Shown: positions 44,478 to 53,305, counted from the first letter of the stretch. The stretch is 64,000 bases of DNA from Actinopolyspora lacussalsi subsp. righensis (GCF_900116555.1 NZ_FPAT01000006.1:105701-169700), one strand, 5' to 3'. Made by a program: numbers and translations. The notes: a model not told the origin generated them from the letters alone.

Positions 44478-46119
44478 GACCGCTTCCCCTCACCCCGGTG
44501 CCGGTCGAGTCGGTTCCCGAACGAGCACGACGCCGCTCGGCGGTGGTGGCGTCGGTATCGCGGGGGACGATCCTCGATCCGTAGGGCGAGTCGGTGGTGA
44601 TCCCGCGCAGCTCGGTCGAGTTGGGCACCACGCCGTCCACTTCCACCCCGGACTGCTCGGCGCGGACCCGCTCGCGGTAGCCGACGGAGTTGTAGGCGCA
44701 GAACGGGATCATCCGCCCGTCGGGGGTGATCTCCTCGACGCAGCACTTCATGAGCTGTTTGACGTTGAGGGTGTAGGGGTCCTGGAAGTCCTGCACCACG
44801 ATCATGAAGGCCTTGTCGCCGAGCCCTCGGGCGGCCTCGGGCAGGTCGATGCCGCACGCCTCGCACTCCAGCTCGGCGGCAGTGGTGTCCAAATTGGTCT
44901 CGGTGGTCTCGGTTCCCGGAAACGCCGAGGCGCTCCACAGCTTCTCCAGCGCCTCGCGCACGGCGTGGTCGGGCACCGCCCGGTTGCTGACGTAGTCCAG
45001 GTATTCGTCCACATCGATCAGTCGGGGGATCGGCACGACGTCGGTGCGGTCATCCTTGTGGTCGACCAGCAGGTAGGTGATCGAGCGGCAGGTGGGAAAG
45101 CAACACGGCACGGGAACGAAGTCGTCCCCGCGCAGCCAGTCGGGGCACTGCTCGGCGACGTGCCCGATCACCTCGGGGTTGGTCAACCGGTTGAGCGGGT
45201 CGAACTCGGCGTGCCTGCCCGAGTGCGTCACCGGTTGCAACGCGACCGAGCGCACCGCCGGGTGCTCGACGCCGAACCGGATGATGTCGCCGATCTCGTG
45301 TTCGTTGAGCCCGCGTTCCACGGCGGCGACCAGAGTGACGGTCAGCCCGGCCTCGGCGCAGTTGTCCAGGGCACGTCGTTTGCGCTCGCGGAGGTCCTTG
45401 CCGCGGATCGCCAGATGGGTGTCCCGATCGAACCCGTCGAACTGCAGATAGATGTTGATCCGCCTGCCGGGGCGGTTGCGCTCCCCCAGCGCGTGCACGA
45501 ACCGCTCGTCGGTGGCCAGCCGGATGCCGTTGGTGTTGAGGTTGACCGCCTTGATCGGTCGTCGCTGGGCCTGATCGACGAAGTCGAGGATGTGCTTGTG
45601 GATGGTGGGCTCCCCGCCGGAGAACATCACCACCTCCGGCTCGCCCTCGGCCTCGACGAAGGTGTCGAGCATGTGCGCGCACTGCTCTGGGGTGATCGAG
45701 TAGCCGTCCGGCTGGTGCCCGGAGTCGGCGAAGCAGATCGGGCAGTCCATGTTGCAGTCGGTGTTGACCTCGATGATGCCCAGGCAGGCGTGCTGCTTGT
45801 GCTCGGGACACAGCCCGCAGTCCGAGGGACACCCCTCGGCCACCTCGGTCTGGAAGCTCAGCGGAATCGTGCCGGGTTTGTTGAACCGGGCGGAGTTCAT
45901 GTAGGCCCGCGCGTCGCCGTAGACCAGGGCTTCGAACTCGCCGTGCTCGCGGCAGCGCTTGCGCAGGTAGACCTTGTCGTCGCGGAGGTTGACCTGCGCG
46001 TCGATCACCGTCTTGCACACGGGGCAGACGCTCCTGGTGAACTCCACGAACACCTCGTCGCGGTCCCGCTTGCGCCGAGCACGATCGCTCGGTCGCTCAC
46101 TCTCGGAGAGTTCGGTCAT
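44467..46119 (-). CDS. Radical SAM protein, tetraether-lipid-synthase (Tes/MJ0619)-like
   Basis: A 550-residue radical SAM enzyme. The cluster motif CNMDCPICF (Cys122, 126, 129) and the SAM motif FSGGEPT are intact. An N-terminal zinc-ribbon-like part (CPVCKTVIDA, CREHG), then CPSDCGLCPEHKQHAC and a C-terminal LMKCCVEEITPDGRMIPFCAY match, by eye, the layout of Tes/MJ0619 proteins, which join lipid tails in archaea and some bacteria. Several cysteines suggest extra Fe-S clusters. Other distant radical SAM groups share the N-terminal block, so the substrate is unproven. It lies in an operon between a flavoprotein and a methyltransferase. Confidence 0.7.
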   Translation of the reverse strand: MTELSESERPSDRARRKRDRDEVFVEFTRSVCPVCKTVIDAQVNLRDDKVYLRKRCREHGEFEALVYGDARAYMNSARFNKPGTIPLSFQTEVAEGCPSDCGLCPEHKQHACLGIIEVNTDCNMDCPICFADSGHQPDGYSITPEQCAHMLDTFVEAEGEPEVVMFSGGEPTIHKHILDFVDQAQRRPIKAVNLNTNGIRLATDERFVHALGERNRPGRRINIYLQFDGFDRDTHLAIRGKDLRERKRRALDNCAEAGLTVTLVAAVERGLNEHEIGDIIRFGVEHPAVRSVALQPVTHSGRHAEFDPLNRLTNPEVIGHVAEQCPDWLRGDDFVPVPCCFPTCRSITYLLVDHKDDRTDVVPIPRLIDVDEYLDYVSNRAVPDHAVREALEKLWSASAFPGTETTETNLDTTAAELECEACGIDLPEAARGLGDKAFMIVVQDFQDPYTLNVKQLMKCCVEEITPDGRMIPFCAYNSVGYRERVRAEQSGVEVDGVVPNSTELRGITTDSPYGSRIVPRDTDATTAERRRARSGTDSTGTGVRGSGHDE

Positions 46120-46159
46120 GGGGGAAGCACAGCAGTCCCCGGCCCGGTTCGCAGTGGAA

Positions 46160-46177
46160 CTGTCGGCGAGCGGACAC
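46160..46177 (-). promoter_or_regulatory. Crp/Fnr-type box before the radical SAM gene
   Basis: CTGTCG-GCGAGC-GGACAC is a weaker member of the family, in the short gap between the flavoprotein stop and the radical SAM start, which is 41 bases from the box. Confidence 0.45.
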
Positions 46178-46200
46178 TGTCCACGATCACGTTCACCGGT

Positions 46201-47565
46201 TCAGCCCACCGCGACCGGACGGGCGGTTCGTCCGCCGTGGGTGCCGACGAACTGCGCGGCGGTCCGCTGGACCGCCATCGACCAGCTGGGGTAGGCGTGC
46301 ACGGTCTGGGCCAGCCGCCCGGCGAACATGCCGGTACGCATCGCCAGCGCCGGTTCGTGGATCATCTCCCCGGCCCGTGGGGCCACGATGCTCGCCCCGA
46401 GCACACGTCCTCCCCCCAGATGGCCGAGCGGCCCGCGCGGCCCGGCGAACAGCTTGACGAACCCGGCCTCCGCGTCGGCGGTCACCGCCCGGTCCACCTC
46501 GCTCATCGGCAGGTACGCCGCCCTGGCGGCGGTGTCGGCGAGTTCGTGCTCGACGCGGCCGACGGTGGCGACCTCCGGATTCGTGAACACCACGCGGGGA
46601 ACCGAGTCGGGCTCGAAGGCGGGGCGTCGGGTGCGTCGGGTGCCGGCCAGCACCGCCACGCGTCCCATCGCGTAAGCCGCGTGGGTGTGACCGAACACCC
46701 CCGTCACGTCACCGGCGGCGGAAACTCCCCGCGCCGTGGTGGCCATGTGCCGGTCGACGAGCACATGGCCACGCCGGTCGGTACGCACCCCCACCGCGTC
46801 CAACCCGAGCCCCTCGGTGTTCGGTCGACGTCCGGTGGCCACCAGCAACCGCTCGGCCCGCACCACCTCACCGTCGGCGAGTTCCACCAGGGCCTTCCCG
46901 TCCGAGGAGCGCACCTCACGGACCGGTGCGCCGGTGCGCAACCGCACGCCGTCGCTGCGCAGCACCCGGGCGAGCACGTCGGAGGCGTCGGGATCCATGC
47001 CGGGCAGCAGCCGTGGCGCCTGTTCGACCAGGGTCACGCCCACCCCCAGCCGGGCCAGCGCCTGGGCGAGCTCGCACCCGACCGGTCCCCCGCCGAGCAC
47101 GACCAGCGAGGTGGGTGGATCCATCAGGTCGAACACGGTGTCGGTGGTCAGGTACGCGAGCTCACCCAACCCCGGCACCGGGGGAACGGCGGGACGACCC
47201 CCCGTGGCGAGCACCACCCGCCGGGCACTCCTGCGGTGGCCGTCGACCTCCACCGTGCGTTCGGCCACGAAGCGCGCCCGCCCCCGCACGACGTCGATGC
47301 CGTCCGACCGCAGCACGTCTTCGTCCTCGGTGGCGGCCACCCGCGAGACCGTCCGCCGCACCCGGGTCATGGCCCCGGAGAACGACAGCCCCGCCTCGGC
47401 GGCCTCGATCAGCGTCTTCGACGGAACGCAACCGGTGAACGTGCAGTCCCCACCCGGTGCTCCCTCGGAAACCAGCGTCACCCGCATCCCCGCTCGGCGC
47501 GCGGTGTTCGCGGCGGCCAGCCCGGCCGCCCCACCACCGAGCACCAGCACCTCGCCGTCGGTCAT
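46201..47565 (-). CDS. Mercuric-reductase-like FAD disulfide oxidoreductase
   Basis: A 454-residue pyridine nucleotide-disulfide oxidoreductase. FAD motif VLGGGAAGLAAANTARRAG, the redox pair Cys41-Cys46 (DCTFTGCVPSK), the NAD motif VVLGGGPVGCELAQALARLG and the dimer domain are present. The mercury-binding C-terminal cysteines and the N-terminal HMA domain of MerA are not seen, so it is a MerA/lipoamide-dehydrogenase relative with an unknown disulfide or quinone substrate. It opens the minus-strand operon (flavoprotein, radical SAM, methyltransferase), preceded by a Crp/Fnr-type box at 47608. Confidence 0.85.
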   Translation of the reverse strand: MTDGEVLVLGGGAAGLAAANTARRAGMRVTLVSEGAPGGDCTFTGCVPSKTLIEAAEAGLSFSGAMTRVRRTVSRVAATEDEDVLRSDGIDVVRGRARFVAERTVEVDGHRRSARRVVLATGGRPAVPPVPGLGELAYLTTDTVFDLMDPPTSLVVLGGGPVGCELAQALARLGVGVTLVEQAPRLLPGMDPDASDVLARVLRSDGVRLRTGAPVREVRSSDGKALVELADGEVVRAERLLVATGRRPNTEGLGLDAVGVRTDRRGHVLVDRHMATTARGVSAAGDVTGVFGHTHAAYAMGRVAVLAGTRRTRRPAFEPDSVPRVVFTNPEVATVGRVEHELADTAARAAYLPMSEVDRAVTADAEAGFVKLFAGPRGPLGHLGGGRVLGASIVAPRAGEMIHEPALAMRTGMFAGRLAQTVHAYPSWSMAVQRTAAQFVGTHGGRTARPVAVG

Positions 47566-47607
47566 GGCCCCGAGCGCACCACACCGCCGCGTACGCCGAC
47601 ACGCGAA

Positions 47608-47625
47608 GTGTCCGCCCGCTGACAC
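47608..47625 (-). promoter_or_regulatory. Crp/Fnr-type box before the flavoprotein operon
   Basis: On the minus strand GTGTCA-GCGGGC-GGACAC, 43 bases before the start of the flavoprotein gene. Nine of twelve half-site bases equal those of the box at 49070. Confidence 0.6.
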
Positions 47626-47689
47626 CGATCAGGACGAGTTCCGCGGTGCTCCCGGCAGCCCGGCACGGACACGGCCGCGCCGTCCGAAG

Positions 47690-47707
47690 TTGTCATCGCG
47701 CCGACAC
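47690..47707 (+). promoter_or_regulatory. Crp/Fnr-type box before the MerT-like genes
   Basis: TTGTCA-TCGCGC-CGACAC, followed by TCC as in the 49070 box. It lies 62 bases before the ATG at 47769. Confidence 0.6.
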
Positions 47708-47768
47708 TCCGCTGGCTTCCTAGGGGTGCGACCCGTTGACTGGGCAGGCGACGAAGGAGGAACGAGCC

Positions 47769-47900
47769 ATGTTGCGCGCGATCCACCACGGCCGGGTAAT
47801 GGCCGAAGGCACGCACACCGCGCGGGCGGAGGGCAGTCCGGAAGGCCCCCGGAACGGACTGATCAGCACCCTGCGGTCCAGGCTGGCGGGGCGAAGGTGA
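47769..47900 (+). CDS. 43-residue small protein, coupled to the MerT-like gene
   Basis: A short basic protein (MLRAIHHGRVMAEGTHTARA at the start, SRLAGRR at the end) with a strong AAGGAGG site at 47754-47760. Its stop overlaps the start of the next gene by four bases (GTGA), which marks translational coupling. Too small for family assignment; it may be a leader peptide or a partner of the membrane protein. Confidence 0.5.
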   Translation: MLRAIHHGRVMAEGTHTARAEGSPEGPRNGLISTLRSRLAGRR

Positions 47901-48274
47901 CCCGGCCGACCCGGCCTCGGAGCCCGGCACACCGCTCCACCCGCCTGCCCGTGTGGCACATCGGCATCACCGGCGGGATCGTCGGGCTGCTGTGCTGTGT
48001 GGGCCCCACGGTGCTCGCGCTGCTGGGCGTGGTGACGGCGGCGACGGCCTTCAGCTGGGCCACCGAGCTCTACGCCGGATACGCGTGGTGGTTCCGGCTG
48101 GCGGGGCTGGCCGTCATGGCGCTGCTGGTGTGGTTCGCGCTGCGGCGACGCGACCAGTGCGGCCTCGCCGGGGTGCGCCGGTGGAAGGGCAGGCTGGCCG
48201 GGGTCCTGCTCATCGGAGTCGCCACTTACGCGGCCCTCTACGGACTGACCACGTGGCTGGGCACCCTGGCCTGA
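47897..48274 (+). CDS. MerT-like small membrane protein
   Basis: A 125-residue protein with three membrane segments. GIVGLLCCVGPTVLALLGVV contains the paired cysteines typical of mercury transport proteins (MerT), and YAWWFRLAGLAVMALLVWFA and AGVLLIGVATYAALYGLTTW follow. A metal-transport role is an inference from the CC in the first helix; mercury as substrate is not shown. The start is GTG 47897, coupled to the small upstream gene. Its 3' end overlaps the convergent methyltransferase gene by 37 bases. Confidence 0.65.
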   Translation: MTRPTRPRSPAHRSTRLPVWHIGITGGIVGLLCCVGPTVLALLGVVTAATAFSWATELYAGYAWWFRLAGLAVMALLVWFALRRRDQCGLAGVRRWKGRLAGVLLIGVATYAALYGLTTWLGTLA

Positions 48275-49029
48275 GGCCGAGCCACGACCCGGCGCAGCGG
48301 CATCGGCAGCGCGCGGACCGACTCCGCCACTGTCGCCGCCACGTGCGGATCCGTGGGGCGGGACGGAGGACGGGCGGGGTCGTAGAGGCTCTGCAGCAGC
48401 AGCGCGGCGTCCTCCGGGGACTCCAGCGGGAACGAGAACACGCGGCGCTCGGAGTCGAGCACCTCGAAACCGGCACGGCCGAGCACCCCGCCGAGGTGTT
48501 CGCGGGCACGGGGGTTCGGCCAGCGCGGTGCCGCGACCCCCGCGGCACGCAGCGCCCGCAGCCACGCGAACAACCCCCTCGGGTCGAGGCCGAGCCGGGC
48601 GGGTACCAGCGCCACCAGCGGACCGCCGGGCCGCAGCACCCGGCGGATCTCGTCGAGCACGACCGGCAGCGGGGTCAGCAGCGGCAGTGCCATCACCGCG
48701 CACACCGCCCCGACCGCCCCGGTGGTCACCGGCAACGCGTCGGCGCGTGCCCGCACCAGCGGTCCACGCCCCGCGACGGCGGCAGCGGCCAGCTCCTCGG
48801 CGCTGCCGTCCACCCCGACCCAACGGCACTCACGCAGCCACGGCCGGGTCGGTGCCGAGCCACAGGCCAGATCCACGACCAACCCGCTTCCGAGTTCGCG
48901 GAGCGGGGCCGTCACCCACTCATAAGGATCGGATTCCAGCCGCGCGAACACCCGCTCGGTCACACCGGGTCGGTGCGCGTGGAACGCGGTGAGATAGCCC
49001 CGCCAGTCCTCGCGTTCACCCACGCTCAC
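48238..49029 (-). CDS. SAM-dependent methyltransferase
   Basis: A 263-residue class I methyltransferase. LVVDLACGSAPTRPWL is the SAM loop, then CRWVGVDGSAEELAAA, ALPVTTGAVGAVCAVMALPL and VLDEIRRVLRPGGPLVALVP. This C-terminal layout fits small-molecule or lipid methyltransferases. The GTG 49029 is used; longer frames lack family homology. It is divergent to a membrane protein gene, with a Crp/Fnr-type box 41 bases upstream. Confidence 0.78.
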   Translation of the reverse strand: MSVGEREDWRGYLTAFHAHRPGVTERVFARLESDPYEWVTAPLRELGSGLVVDLACGSAPTRPWLRECRWVGVDGSAEELAAAAVAGRGPLVRARADALPVTTGAVGAVCAVMALPLLTPLPVVLDEIRRVLRPGGPLVALVPARLGLDPRGLFAWLRALRAAGVAAPRWPNPRAREHLGGVLGRAGFEVLDSERRVFSFPLESPEDAALLLQSLYDPARPPSRPTDPHVAATVAESVRALPMPLRRVVARPQARVPSHVVSP

Positions 49030-49069
49030 GACATGCCCCGGAGCGGCCGACGGAAAAACCCGGCCGAAG

Positions 49070-49087
49070 GTGTCATCAGGCTGACAC
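49070..49087 (-). promoter_or_regulatory. Crp/Fnr-type box before the second methyltransferase gene
   Basis: GTGTCA-TCAGGC-TGACAC, a perfect dyad of two six-base arms, 41 bases before the start of the methyltransferase gene. The best copy in the island. Confidence 0.7.
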
Positions 49088-49273
49088 TCCCCACCCCGAC
49101 CGAGGACACATGCGCTGTACTGGACGGTGTGACCGGCGGCACGAACCAACATCTGCCAGACCGGTTCACACGGGACGAACATCCGTGCGGAAGGAACTTC
49201 CGCCAACGGTTCCGCTCCCCTCCTCCGGGAGCGGAGTCGTGGCTACTCAGCGACGACGAAGGAGGGAGCGACC

Positions 49274-49705
49274 ATGTCCACCACCACACCCGTGCCGACC
49301 AGGCTGGTGACCGGTGCGCTGTCCGGCGCGGCAGCCGGGATCGGTGGCGGCATCGTGTTCGGAATACTGATGGCGATGATGGGGATGTTGACCATGATCG
49401 CGGGCCTGGTCGGAGCGAGCGGTCCCGTGATCGGCCTGGTGGTGCACCTGGTCATCTCCGCCGGGATCGGAGCGGGTTTCGGGGTGCTGGCTCCGCACGC
49501 ACGGCTGTGGCACCTGTTCGGCTACGGGCTGCTGTACGGACTCGCCTGGTGGGTTCTGGGGCCGCTGGTGCTGATGCCCGCCGTGCTCGGCATGCCGATC
49601 CTGCAGCTCGGCGCCACCGCGCTGCCCTCGCTCCTCGGCCACCTGCTCTACGGCGCGGTCACCGCGCTGGTGCTGTACGGCATCCGTCACAGGACCGCCC
49701 ACTGA
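49274..49705 (+). CDS. Small integral membrane protein
   Basis: A 143-residue protein with four membrane segments ([78 protein letters not shown]). The pattern resembles YagU/DUF1440-type proteins, whose role is unknown. AAGGAGGG before ATG 49274 resembles the site at 47754, so the two genes may be controlled alike. It probably belongs to the same island. Confidence 0.7.
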   Translation: MSTTTPVPTRLVTGALSGAAAGIGGGIVFGILMAMMGMLTMIAGLVGASGPVIGLVVHLVISAGIGAGFGVLAPHARLWHLFGYGLLYGLAWWVLGPLVLMPAVLGMPILQLGATALPSLLGHLLYGAVTALVLYGIRHRTAH

Positions 49706-49847
49706 GCACGGATCACCTTCTACCGTCGGATCGCCTCGTCCCGTGAGGCGATCCGCCTCGTGCCGCCGCGAAACGCCCGAGGACCGAGGGGATCGCCTCG
49801 GGCTGATCGGACCCCCGGGAACCGACGTCCGGTGCCATGATGACCGT

Positions 49848-50600
49848 ATGACCTTCTCCCGCCTGTCGAGTGCGGCGCTGGACCGGGCCGTACGGGCCCT
49901 CGGCCCGGGCGACGAGGCGCAGCTGGCCGTCCGGCAGGCCGCGTGGGTGGCGCGCTGCGTCGGACGTGGGGAAGCCGCACCGCTGCGGCCGGACGACCTC
50001 ACCGCACTGGCGACGTTCCTGCGCACTCGGCACGTGTCCCGGCAGACCCCGCTGTTCCACGGTGGTTCCGCACCCGCCGGGGTGTGGATCGTCCGGGAGG
50101 GCCGGGTGGAGCTGTCGGTGGGTTCGGGCAGACGGCGTTCGGTGGTGCACGTCCTGCGTCCGGGCGACGTCGACGGCGACATCCAGCACCTGCTGGAGAT
50201 GCCCCTGCCCTACACCGCCCGGGCCCTGGGGGACGCCACCGTCCTGTTCCTGTCCGCCGCCGACTTCGAGCGGTTGCTCGGACAGCACCCGGCGATCCTG
50301 CGACGCTGGCTGTCCAGCGTCGCCCAGCGCCTGGCGACCAGCCAACAACGGGTGATCGGCCTGCTCGGCCGTTCGCTGCCCCAGCAGATCGCCCAGCTGC
50401 TGCTCGACGAGGCCGCCGAGGACCGCGTCCCACTGCCCCAGCGGACCCTGGCCGCCATGGTCGGTGCGCAGCGCCCCTCACTGAACAAGATCCTCAAGGA
50501 GTTCGAGACCCGAAAGCTGATCACCGTGCGTTACGCCGCCATCGAACTCCACGACATCGCCGGACTGCACCGCGTCCTGGAACAGGAACCCGGCCAGTAG
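49848..50600 (+). CDS. Crp/Fnr family transcriptional regulator
   Basis: A 250-residue regulator. An N-terminal extension of about 50 residues ([20 protein letters not shown]) precedes the cyclic-nucleotide-binding-like barrel ([40 protein letters not shown]). The helix-turn-helix has [20 protein letters not shown] as recognition helix. No FNR-type cysteine cluster is seen, so an iron-sulfur oxygen sensor is unlikely; the ligand is unknown. It is likely the protein that reads the four TGTCA-type boxes of this island, by position and motif type; this is an inference. Confidence 0.85.
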   Translation: MTFSRLSSAALDRAVRALGPGDEAQLAVRQAAWVARCVGRGEAAPLRPDDLTALATFLRTRHVSRQTPLFHGGSAPAGVWIVREGRVELSVGSGRRRSVVHVLRPGDVDGDIQHLLEMPLPYTARALGDATVLFLSAADFERLLGQHPAILRRWLSSVAQRLATSQQRVIGLLGRSLPQQIAQLLLDEAAEDRVPLPQRTLAAMVGAQRPSLNKILKEFETRKLITVRYAAIELHDIAGLHRVLEQEPGQ

Positions 50601-50686
50601 CGCCCCGGAACCTCGCTCCGCCGTGCGTGCTCGCCGTTCCGGTGCTGGGCTGAGCGCGACAGGAATCCCGAGCCGAGGGGGCGGAG

Positions 50687-52063
50687 ATGGCGGAGGACGA
50701 GGTCGATGCCGTGGTGGTCGGCATGGGTCCGGGTGGCGAGGACGTCGCCGGACGACTGGCCACGGCGGGGCTGCGCGTGGTCGGCGTGGACAACCGTCTG
50801 GTCGGGGGCGAGTGCCCGTACTTCGCCTGCGTTCCCACCAAGATGATGGTCCGCGGGGCCGGTGCACTCGCCGAGGCCGGACGGGTTCCGCTGCTGGCGG
50901 GAACGGCGTCGGTTCGACCGGACTGGACCCCGGTCGCCGATCGCATCCGTGACGAGGCCACCACCGACTGGGACGACCGGGTCGCGGTACGGCGCTTCGA
51001 GGACACGGGAGGGCGGTTCGTACGTGGTCTCGGCAGGCTGACCGCTCCCGGTGAGGTCACCGTCACCACGGCGGAGGGGGATCGGGTTTTCCGCCCCCGC
51101 CGGGCGATCGTGCTCAACCCCGGCACCGATCCCGCCGTGCCGCCGATCGACGGACTCCGGGACACCCCGTTCTGGACCAACCGGGAAGCGGTGCGGGCCC
51201 ACTCGCTGCCCGGTTCGATGGTGGTACTCGGCGCGGGTCCCGTGGGGATGGAGTTCGCCCAGGTGTTCGCACGGTTCGGCGTCGACACCACCGTGGTCGA
51301 GGCCGCGCCGCGAGTGCTGCCGGGCGGCGAGCCCGAAGCCTCCGAGAGCATCACCGAGGTGTTCACCGCCGAGGGGATCACCGTGCACACCGGCACCTCC
51401 GCGCGGCACGTGGGTCACCACGACGGCCGGTTCACCGTGGAACTCGACTCCGGGGAGAGCCCTTCGGCCGAACAACTGCTGGTCGCTACCGGACGCCGCA
51501 CGGATCTCGCCGCGCTGGGGGTGGGATCACTCGGGCTCGACGAGACCGCGAACATTATCGCCGTGGACGAGCGGATGCGCGCCGCCGACGGGGTCTGGGC
51601 CATCGGTGACGTCACCGGCCACGGCGCCTTCACTCACACCTCGGTGTACCAGGCACGCATCGCCGCCGACGACATACTCGGGGACGGGGAGGAAACGGCG
51701 GACTACCGGGCCATGCCCGGTGTCGCGTTCACCGACCCCGAGGTGGCCTCCCTCGGGCTCACCGAGGACCAAGCCCGCCGAGCGGGCTTCCCCGTGCATA
51801 CAGCGATCACGGGAATTCCCTCCTCGGCCCGCGGCTGGATCCACAAAGCGGGCAACGAGGGATTGATCAAACTGGTGGCGGACACCGAGCGCGACATCCT
51901 CCTCGGCGCCACCGTGGTCGCACCGCTGGGCGGCGAGATCCTGGGCGCGTTCACCGTCGCCGTCCACACCCAGGTGCACCTCGCCCAGCTCCGCCGAATG
52001 ATCTTCGCCTACCCCACCTTCCACCGGGCGATCGAAGCCGCCCTCGACCAGCTCGTCGACTGA
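50687..52063 (+). CDS. FAD disulfide oxidoreductase (MerA/Lpd-like)
   Basis: A 458-residue pyridine nucleotide-disulfide oxidoreductase, the second in this island. The redox pair is Cys43-Cys48 (GGECPYFACVPTKMMV), with the FAD and NAD motifs VVVGMGPGGEDVAGRLATAG and VVLGAGPVGMEFAQVFARFG and the dimer part GVAFTDPEVASLGLTEDQAR. No MerA metal-binding C-terminus is seen. It begins 86 bp behind the Crp/Fnr gene and is probably read with it. It may pass electrons to the radical SAM system, which is an inference from position. Confidence 0.85.
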   Translation: MAEDEVDAVVVGMGPGGEDVAGRLATAGLRVVGVDNRLVGGECPYFACVPTKMMVRGAGALAEAGRVPLLAGTASVRPDWTPVADRIRDEATTDWDDRVAVRRFEDTGGRFVRGLGRLTAPGEVTVTTAEGDRVFRPRRAIVLNPGTDPAVPPIDGLRDTPFWTNREAVRAHSLPGSMVVLGAGPVGMEFAQVFARFGVDTTVVEAAPRVLPGGEPEASESITEVFTAEGITVHTGTSARHVGHHDGRFTVELDSGESPSAEQLLVATGRRTDLAALGVGSLGLDETANIIAVDERMRAADGVWAIGDVTGHGAFTHTSVYQARIAADDILGDGEETADYRAMPGVAFTDPEVASLGLTEDQARRAGFPVHTAITGIPSSARGWIHKAGNEGLIKLVADTERDILLGATVVAPLGGEILGAFTVAVHTQVHLAQLRRMIFAYPTFHRAIEAALDQLVD

Positions 52064-52458
52064 GCCCGGTCCACGAGGAACCGAGCACGGTCCGGACGGA
52101 GCATCGCACCGTACCGGGGTGTTCGAGGCCGCACCTGGTGTGCCGGCCCATCGGCATGATGGCTCAGCCATGTGTGGAGCTCGGTGGTGAGCGTTGTAGG
52201 TGGTTTCCGGCACAGCTCGATGCGGCCCCGATCCTCGGGGGCAAATGCTTGACGAACGATCCCGGAGAGGTAGCGGAGAGAAGGCCGAACCGTGTGACTC
52301 CAAGAGCTGGCCCTCCCCTTCAACAGTGCTTGCACGGTGGTTTCATGGGTTGTATCAGTGGATGTATCATGGCTCTTTCATAGAAACCGCTGCAATGACA
52401 CCAAACACTCACGCGCTCATTTGCTGTCCGCTGATGCTGTATGGCCTCATAGCCAGTA
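52064..52458. other. Intergenic region with repeated TGTATCA
   Basis: No gene in these 395 bases. TGTATCA occurs twice, 9 bases apart, near 52353, and CATGG and CTTTCATAG follow before the next gene. The stretch near 52380-52450 is lower in GC than its surroundings and likely contains the promoter of the downstream genes. Confidence 0.4.
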
Positions 52459-53274
52459 ATGAAAACGCCTCGAAGGAACGAACACGAACAGCCCCCGGTG
52501 GTTACCGGACACGACGCCCGCGTAAAGCTGCTGGAACGGAACAAGCGCCCCGCCGTACCGCTGCGTCACACCTTCGTGCAGCGCCCCAGCGAGGAGACAC
52601 CTCGACACGGCCCGTTGTGCGAGTTCGTGCGCAACGGAGACCTGCGAGGTTTACGCGCGTACTTGGTGGTCGTCGCCGCCAGTGGCGGAGAACGCGCTGA
52701 GGACGGCTGGACCACCGAGTTGGACAGCATGGTGTGGGCGCGATTGTTCGACACCGACCAGCACACCGGTCCTCGCGGTGCACGTGCGGCAGCCCAACGG
52801 ATCCTCGACCGGCTGCAGGACCGTGGTCTCATTCACCGCGCGCGTAGCGCACGGGGCTCCCGCCAGATCGCGGTGACACTACTTCGGGAGGACGGCTCGG
52901 GAAAGCCCTACGACCGCCCTGACGGCGGGGATACCGCTGACCGCTTCTTGCGGTTACCCGTTGTTTTCTGGAACGAGAGGTTCGACGCGCGTTTGTCTCT
53001 ACCGGCCATGACGATGCTGCTGGTACTCCTCAAAGAGCGCCGTTGGTCCGCGTTTCCGCCGGACAAGATGCCCGACTGGTACGGCATCAGTGCCGACACC
53101 ACGCAACGGGGTTTGAAAGAGCTCAACGAACTCGGCTTGGTCGAGCGACGCACACGGTACAAAGAAGCCCCGCTGACTCCTACCGGCACAACCATGCTGC
53201 ACCAGTACGCCCTGCTGGGGGAAATGAGGCCGCCGAAGCCTGGGAAACGTCCCATCCGACAACGGGACGCATGA
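52459..53274 (+). CDS. Winged-helix protein, replication-initiator-like
   Basis: A 271-residue protein with two winged-helix parts. ARAAAQRILDRLQDRGLIHR and the later WYGISADTTQRGLKELNELG, LVERRTRYKEAPLTPTGT resemble the wing regions of plasmid/phage replication organisers. No catalytic motif is seen, so it binds DNA without cutting it. The exact family is not recognised. It is followed 31 bp later by a DUF3800-like gene. Its setting between a Tes-like island and a repeat-bearing gap suggests accessory DNA; that is an inference. Confidence 0.55.
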   Translation: MKTPRRNEHEQPPVVTGHDARVKLLERNKRPAVPLRHTFVQRPSEETPRHGPLCEFVRNGDLRGLRAYLVVVAASGGERAEDGWTTELDSMVWARLFDTDQHTGPRGARAAAQRILDRLQDRGLIHRARSARGSRQIAVTLLREDGSGKPYDRPDGGDTADRFLRLPVVFWNERFDARLSLPAMTMLLVLLKERRWSAFPPDKMPDWYGISADTTQRGLKELNELGLVERRTRYKEAPLTPTGTTMLHQYALLGEMRPPKPGKRPIRQRDA

Positions 53275-53305
53275 GCACGCGAGAGCCCTACGCTCATTTC
53301 ATCCG

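Noticed and set aside
44437..47622. A 1061-codon plus-strand frame
   Set aside because: It is the antisense shadow of the radical SAM and flavoprotein genes; the composition is Gly/His/Val-rich with no motif.
50645..50662. Fifth Crp/Fnr-type box before the second flavoprotein gene
   Set aside because: Only the right half-site (CGACAG) fits; the left half and spacing to the start differ from the other boxes.
46201..52063. Mercury resistance operon
   Set aside because: The flavoproteins lack the MerA metal-binding ends and no MerR-type mercury sensor or MerP is present; the MerT-like gene alone is not sufficient.
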